Positions 7,340 to 9,074 of a stretch of DNA of 9,074 nt are shown here, one piece after another. The stretch is from Candidatus Poribacteria bacterium (GTDB lineage Bacteria; Poribacteria; WGA-4E; UBA9662): the NCBI GenBank assembly GCA_002699335.1, contig PACG01000085.1:1-9074 (forward strand), read 5' to 3'. Position numbers and translations under genes: made by a program. How positions within the stretch are numbered: the first letter of the stretch is position 1; every line of letters begins with the position of its first letter. Under the pieces are notes generated by a model. It saw only the letters and a list, made by a program, of their open reading frames with translations. It did not search any database and had not been told where the DNA came from.

Positions 7340-9074
7340 ATGAGTTACACCCCTAAGCCTATTGACACCTCCAGTGTGCAACTGCCAGAAGAATTGGCCA
7401 ATTTAACAGAATTGCTATCGGAAAACACGCACGAAATCTGGGCCCAACAACGGCTGAAAGATGGTTGGACCCTCGGACCAGAACGCGATGATAAGGCTAT
7501 GACCCACCCCTGTTTGATACTCTATGACCAACTTCCTGAGTCAGAAAAGGAATACGATCGAAATACATCGATGGAAGCCATCAAAGCCATTCTGCACCTG
7601 GGTTATCGGATTATTCCACCGACACAAGATCAAATGGGAGCGCAAGACGAAGTTCATCGCATCCTTGATCGCCTTGAAGATAAGAGCCTTGATCTCCGGA
7701 ACTTGAGCGAAATTTGGCGCGGACGGTCACCCGAGATTTGGCGGCGAGTACCAGAGATTTATCGTTCGCTCGGCCATCGAATTTTAGGCATTGGCGAACC
7801 ATTATTGGCCTTTGACGTCATTTCAGAAGGGTTGGAAGTCTGGACCACAGACCTTCGACTCAGACAGTTAAATGGTCTGACACTGGCCAGAGGTGGTTCG
7901 CCTTACAAAGCCAACCAAATAGCACGCGAGTTGCAAGCCGAAGGGAATCAAGACGACGATACACTTGGTTTACTTGGTCGAACCCATAAAGACTTGTGGG
8001 AAAAAGAAAACCAGGAACAGGAAAAAGCAGCGCAACTGGAACAGGCATTTGATGCTTACTACACCTCTTATCAAAATACGGGCAGTGGCTACACGGGTAT
8101 TAACGCTGCCACATTGGCCTTGATTAAAGGTGATTTGGAGACGGCTCATCGAATCGGTCAGCATGTCTATCAAATTAGTCTGGAAGAGGCCAAAGGCATG
8201 GAGCCGGATTATTGGACTCAAGCAACTTTGGGTGAGGTTTTACTGATTTTGAACCAACCAGAGCAAGCCAGAGAGCATTACACCCGTGCCGGTGAACTGG
8301 GAAAAGGTAACTTTGCCAACCTAAACTCGACCAGACGTAATGCGCGACTGCTGTTGGACGCGTTGGGTGAAGACCCTCACTGGTTGGACGATTGCTTTGC
8401 ACTGCCTAAAATTATCGTTTTTACAGGTCATCCGCTTCTACCTGAGGGGGAGGTAGATTGCCGTTTCCCGGTTCATCTAGAAACCGAACTCAAAGTACGT
8501 ATCGCTAATCAACTGAATCAGTTAGATGCGGACATTGGCATTGCTTCTGCTGCTGCCGGGTCCGATATTCTGTTCCTGGAGGCCATGCTAGAGCGGGGAG
8601 GTGAAATTGATGTCATCCTGCCTTATGCTGTCGAACACTTTGTTCAGACTAGCGTCGATGTGGACAGAAATTCAGAGTGGAAGAACCGATTTGAACGGAT
8701 TTTGAATCGGGCTGGCCGGGTGATAATGGCCAACGACTATCCCGCTCAAGATAATCGCGTCCTTTTAGAGTTTACCAGCCTAATTGTAGATGGCACAGCG
8801 ATCTTGAGGGCGCAAGAGTACGATACCCCATTGGTTTCTCTGGCCGTCTGGGATGGTCAAGAGCACGGCAATTTGGGGGAAACCCCAGATATGATTAGTC
8901 GATGGAAAAATACGGGGCGAGACGTCGAGATTATAGATGTGCCAGCGAATATTTCCATCCAGCCTGAAAGTGTCTCAATCTTAGAAAACACATCGCATTT
9001 TCCGCATGAAATCCGGGTTATGTTCTTTGCCGACGTGGTCGGATACAGCAAATTATCTGAAGTAGAGGTTGCCC
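7340..9074 (+). CDS. Multidomain signalling protein: RyR domain, TRAFs-binding-like region, sensor-like domain, class III nucleotidyl cyclase (partial at 3' end)
   Basis: The first 578 codons of a longer protein; the frame is open to the right edge. Residues ~30-92 match the RyR domain, with GWTLGPERDD, HPCLILYDQLPESEKEYDRN and the AILHLGYRI ending; RyR domains are thought to bind nucleotide-type ligands. Residues ~105-345 are mainly helical, with GLLGRTHKDLW (210-220), TGINAATLALIKGD (252-265) and TPR-like repeats, resembling TRAFs-binding (DUF4071) proteins. Residues ~355-540 form an alpha/beta domain starting KIIVFTGH, then ASAAAGSDILFLEAMLERGG (402-421) and DVILPY, reminiscent of SLOG-type nucleotide sensors; this is my inference. 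At 560-573, VMFFADVVGYSKLS is the first strand of a class III adenylate/guanylate cyclase, with D565 as the first metal-binding Asp. No signal peptide or membrane segment is seen, so the visible part is cytoplasmic. It has its own promoter and ribosome site and is divergent from panB. cAMP versus cGMP cannot be decided. Confidence 0.88.
   Translation, partial: MSYTPKPIDTSSVQLPEELANLTELLSENTHEIWAQQRLKDGWTLGPERDDKAMTHPCLILYDQLPESEKEYDRNTSMEAIKAILHLGYRIIPPTQDQMGAQDEVHRILDRLEDKSLDLRNLSEIWRGRSPEIWRRVPEIYRSLGHRILGIGEPLLAFDVISEGLEVWTTDLRLRQLNGLTLARGGSPYKANQIARELQAEGNQDDDTLGLLGRTHKDLWEKENQEQEKAAQLEQAFDAYYTSYQNTGSGYTGINAATLALIKGDLETAHRIGQHVYQISLEEAKGMEPDYWTQATLGEVLLILNQPEQAREHYTRAGELGKGNFANLNSTRRNARLLLDALGEDPHWLDDCFALPKIIVFTGHPLLPEGEVDCRFPVHLETELKVRIANQLNQLDADIGIASAAAGSDILFLEAMLERGGEIDVILPYAVEHFVQTSVDVDRNSEWKNRFERILNRAGRVIMANDYPAQDNRVLLEFTSLIVDGTAILRAQEYDTPLVSLAVWDGQEHGNLGETPDMISRWKNTGRDVEIIDVPANISIQPESVSILENTSHFPHEIRVMFFADVVGYSKLSEVEVA

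Noticed and set aside
7611..8402. Minus-strand open frames opposite the RyR/cyclase gene
   Set aside because: Shadows: the plus-strand frame has recognisable RyR and TRAFs-binding motifs across the same bases.

Overview
The window is bacterial chromosome: there are no introns, compact genes, sigma70-like promoters and housekeeping enzymes. Overall GC looks close to 45-50% by eye. A double-length UvrA is known from chlamydiae and related groups, and large multidomain class III cyclases are common in environmental bacteria with complex signalling. This suggests a PVC-like or other deep-branching environmental bacterium, with Poribacteria-like candidate phyla as one guess. I cannot place it more firmly from sequence alone.

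Layout. Positions 1-6717 are read leftward on the minus strand, probably as one transcription unit in the order panB (6717-5941), a xylose-isomerase-like TIM-barrel protein (5851-4976), then a giant uvrA (4858 to beyond position 1). Positions 6718-7339 form a divergent intergenic region. It holds a leftward promoter (TTGACA-18-TATACT) for panB with a palindrome across its -35 box, an isolated strong hairpin followed by a U-rich run, and a rightward promoter (TTGTCA-17-TACAAT). From 7340 to the right edge, a plus-strand gene encodes an RyR domain, a TRAFs-binding-like helical region, an alpha/beta nucleotide-sensor-like domain, and the first residues of a class III nucleotidyl cyclase. The cyclase continues past the window.

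How the parts work. PanB makes ketopantoate for pantothenate and coenzyme A. The TIM-barrel protein probably acts on a sugar or polyol phosphate, but its substrate is unknown. UvrA starts nucleotide excision repair; here two UvrA units are fused, with three of four expected ATPase halves visible (1619 codons in the window). The three leftward genes share no obvious pathway. The rightward cyclase is a signalling protein whose domain mix resembles nucleotide-centred conflict and stress systems.

Main oddities: the covalent UvrA tandem with an apparently degenerated UvrB-docking segment in its second unit; the uvrA frame becoming Arg-rich and unfamiliar over the last ~70 codons before the edge, without the expected fourth Walker A; and the RyR/TRAFs/sensor/cyclase protein, which is the best candidate for an unusual system.
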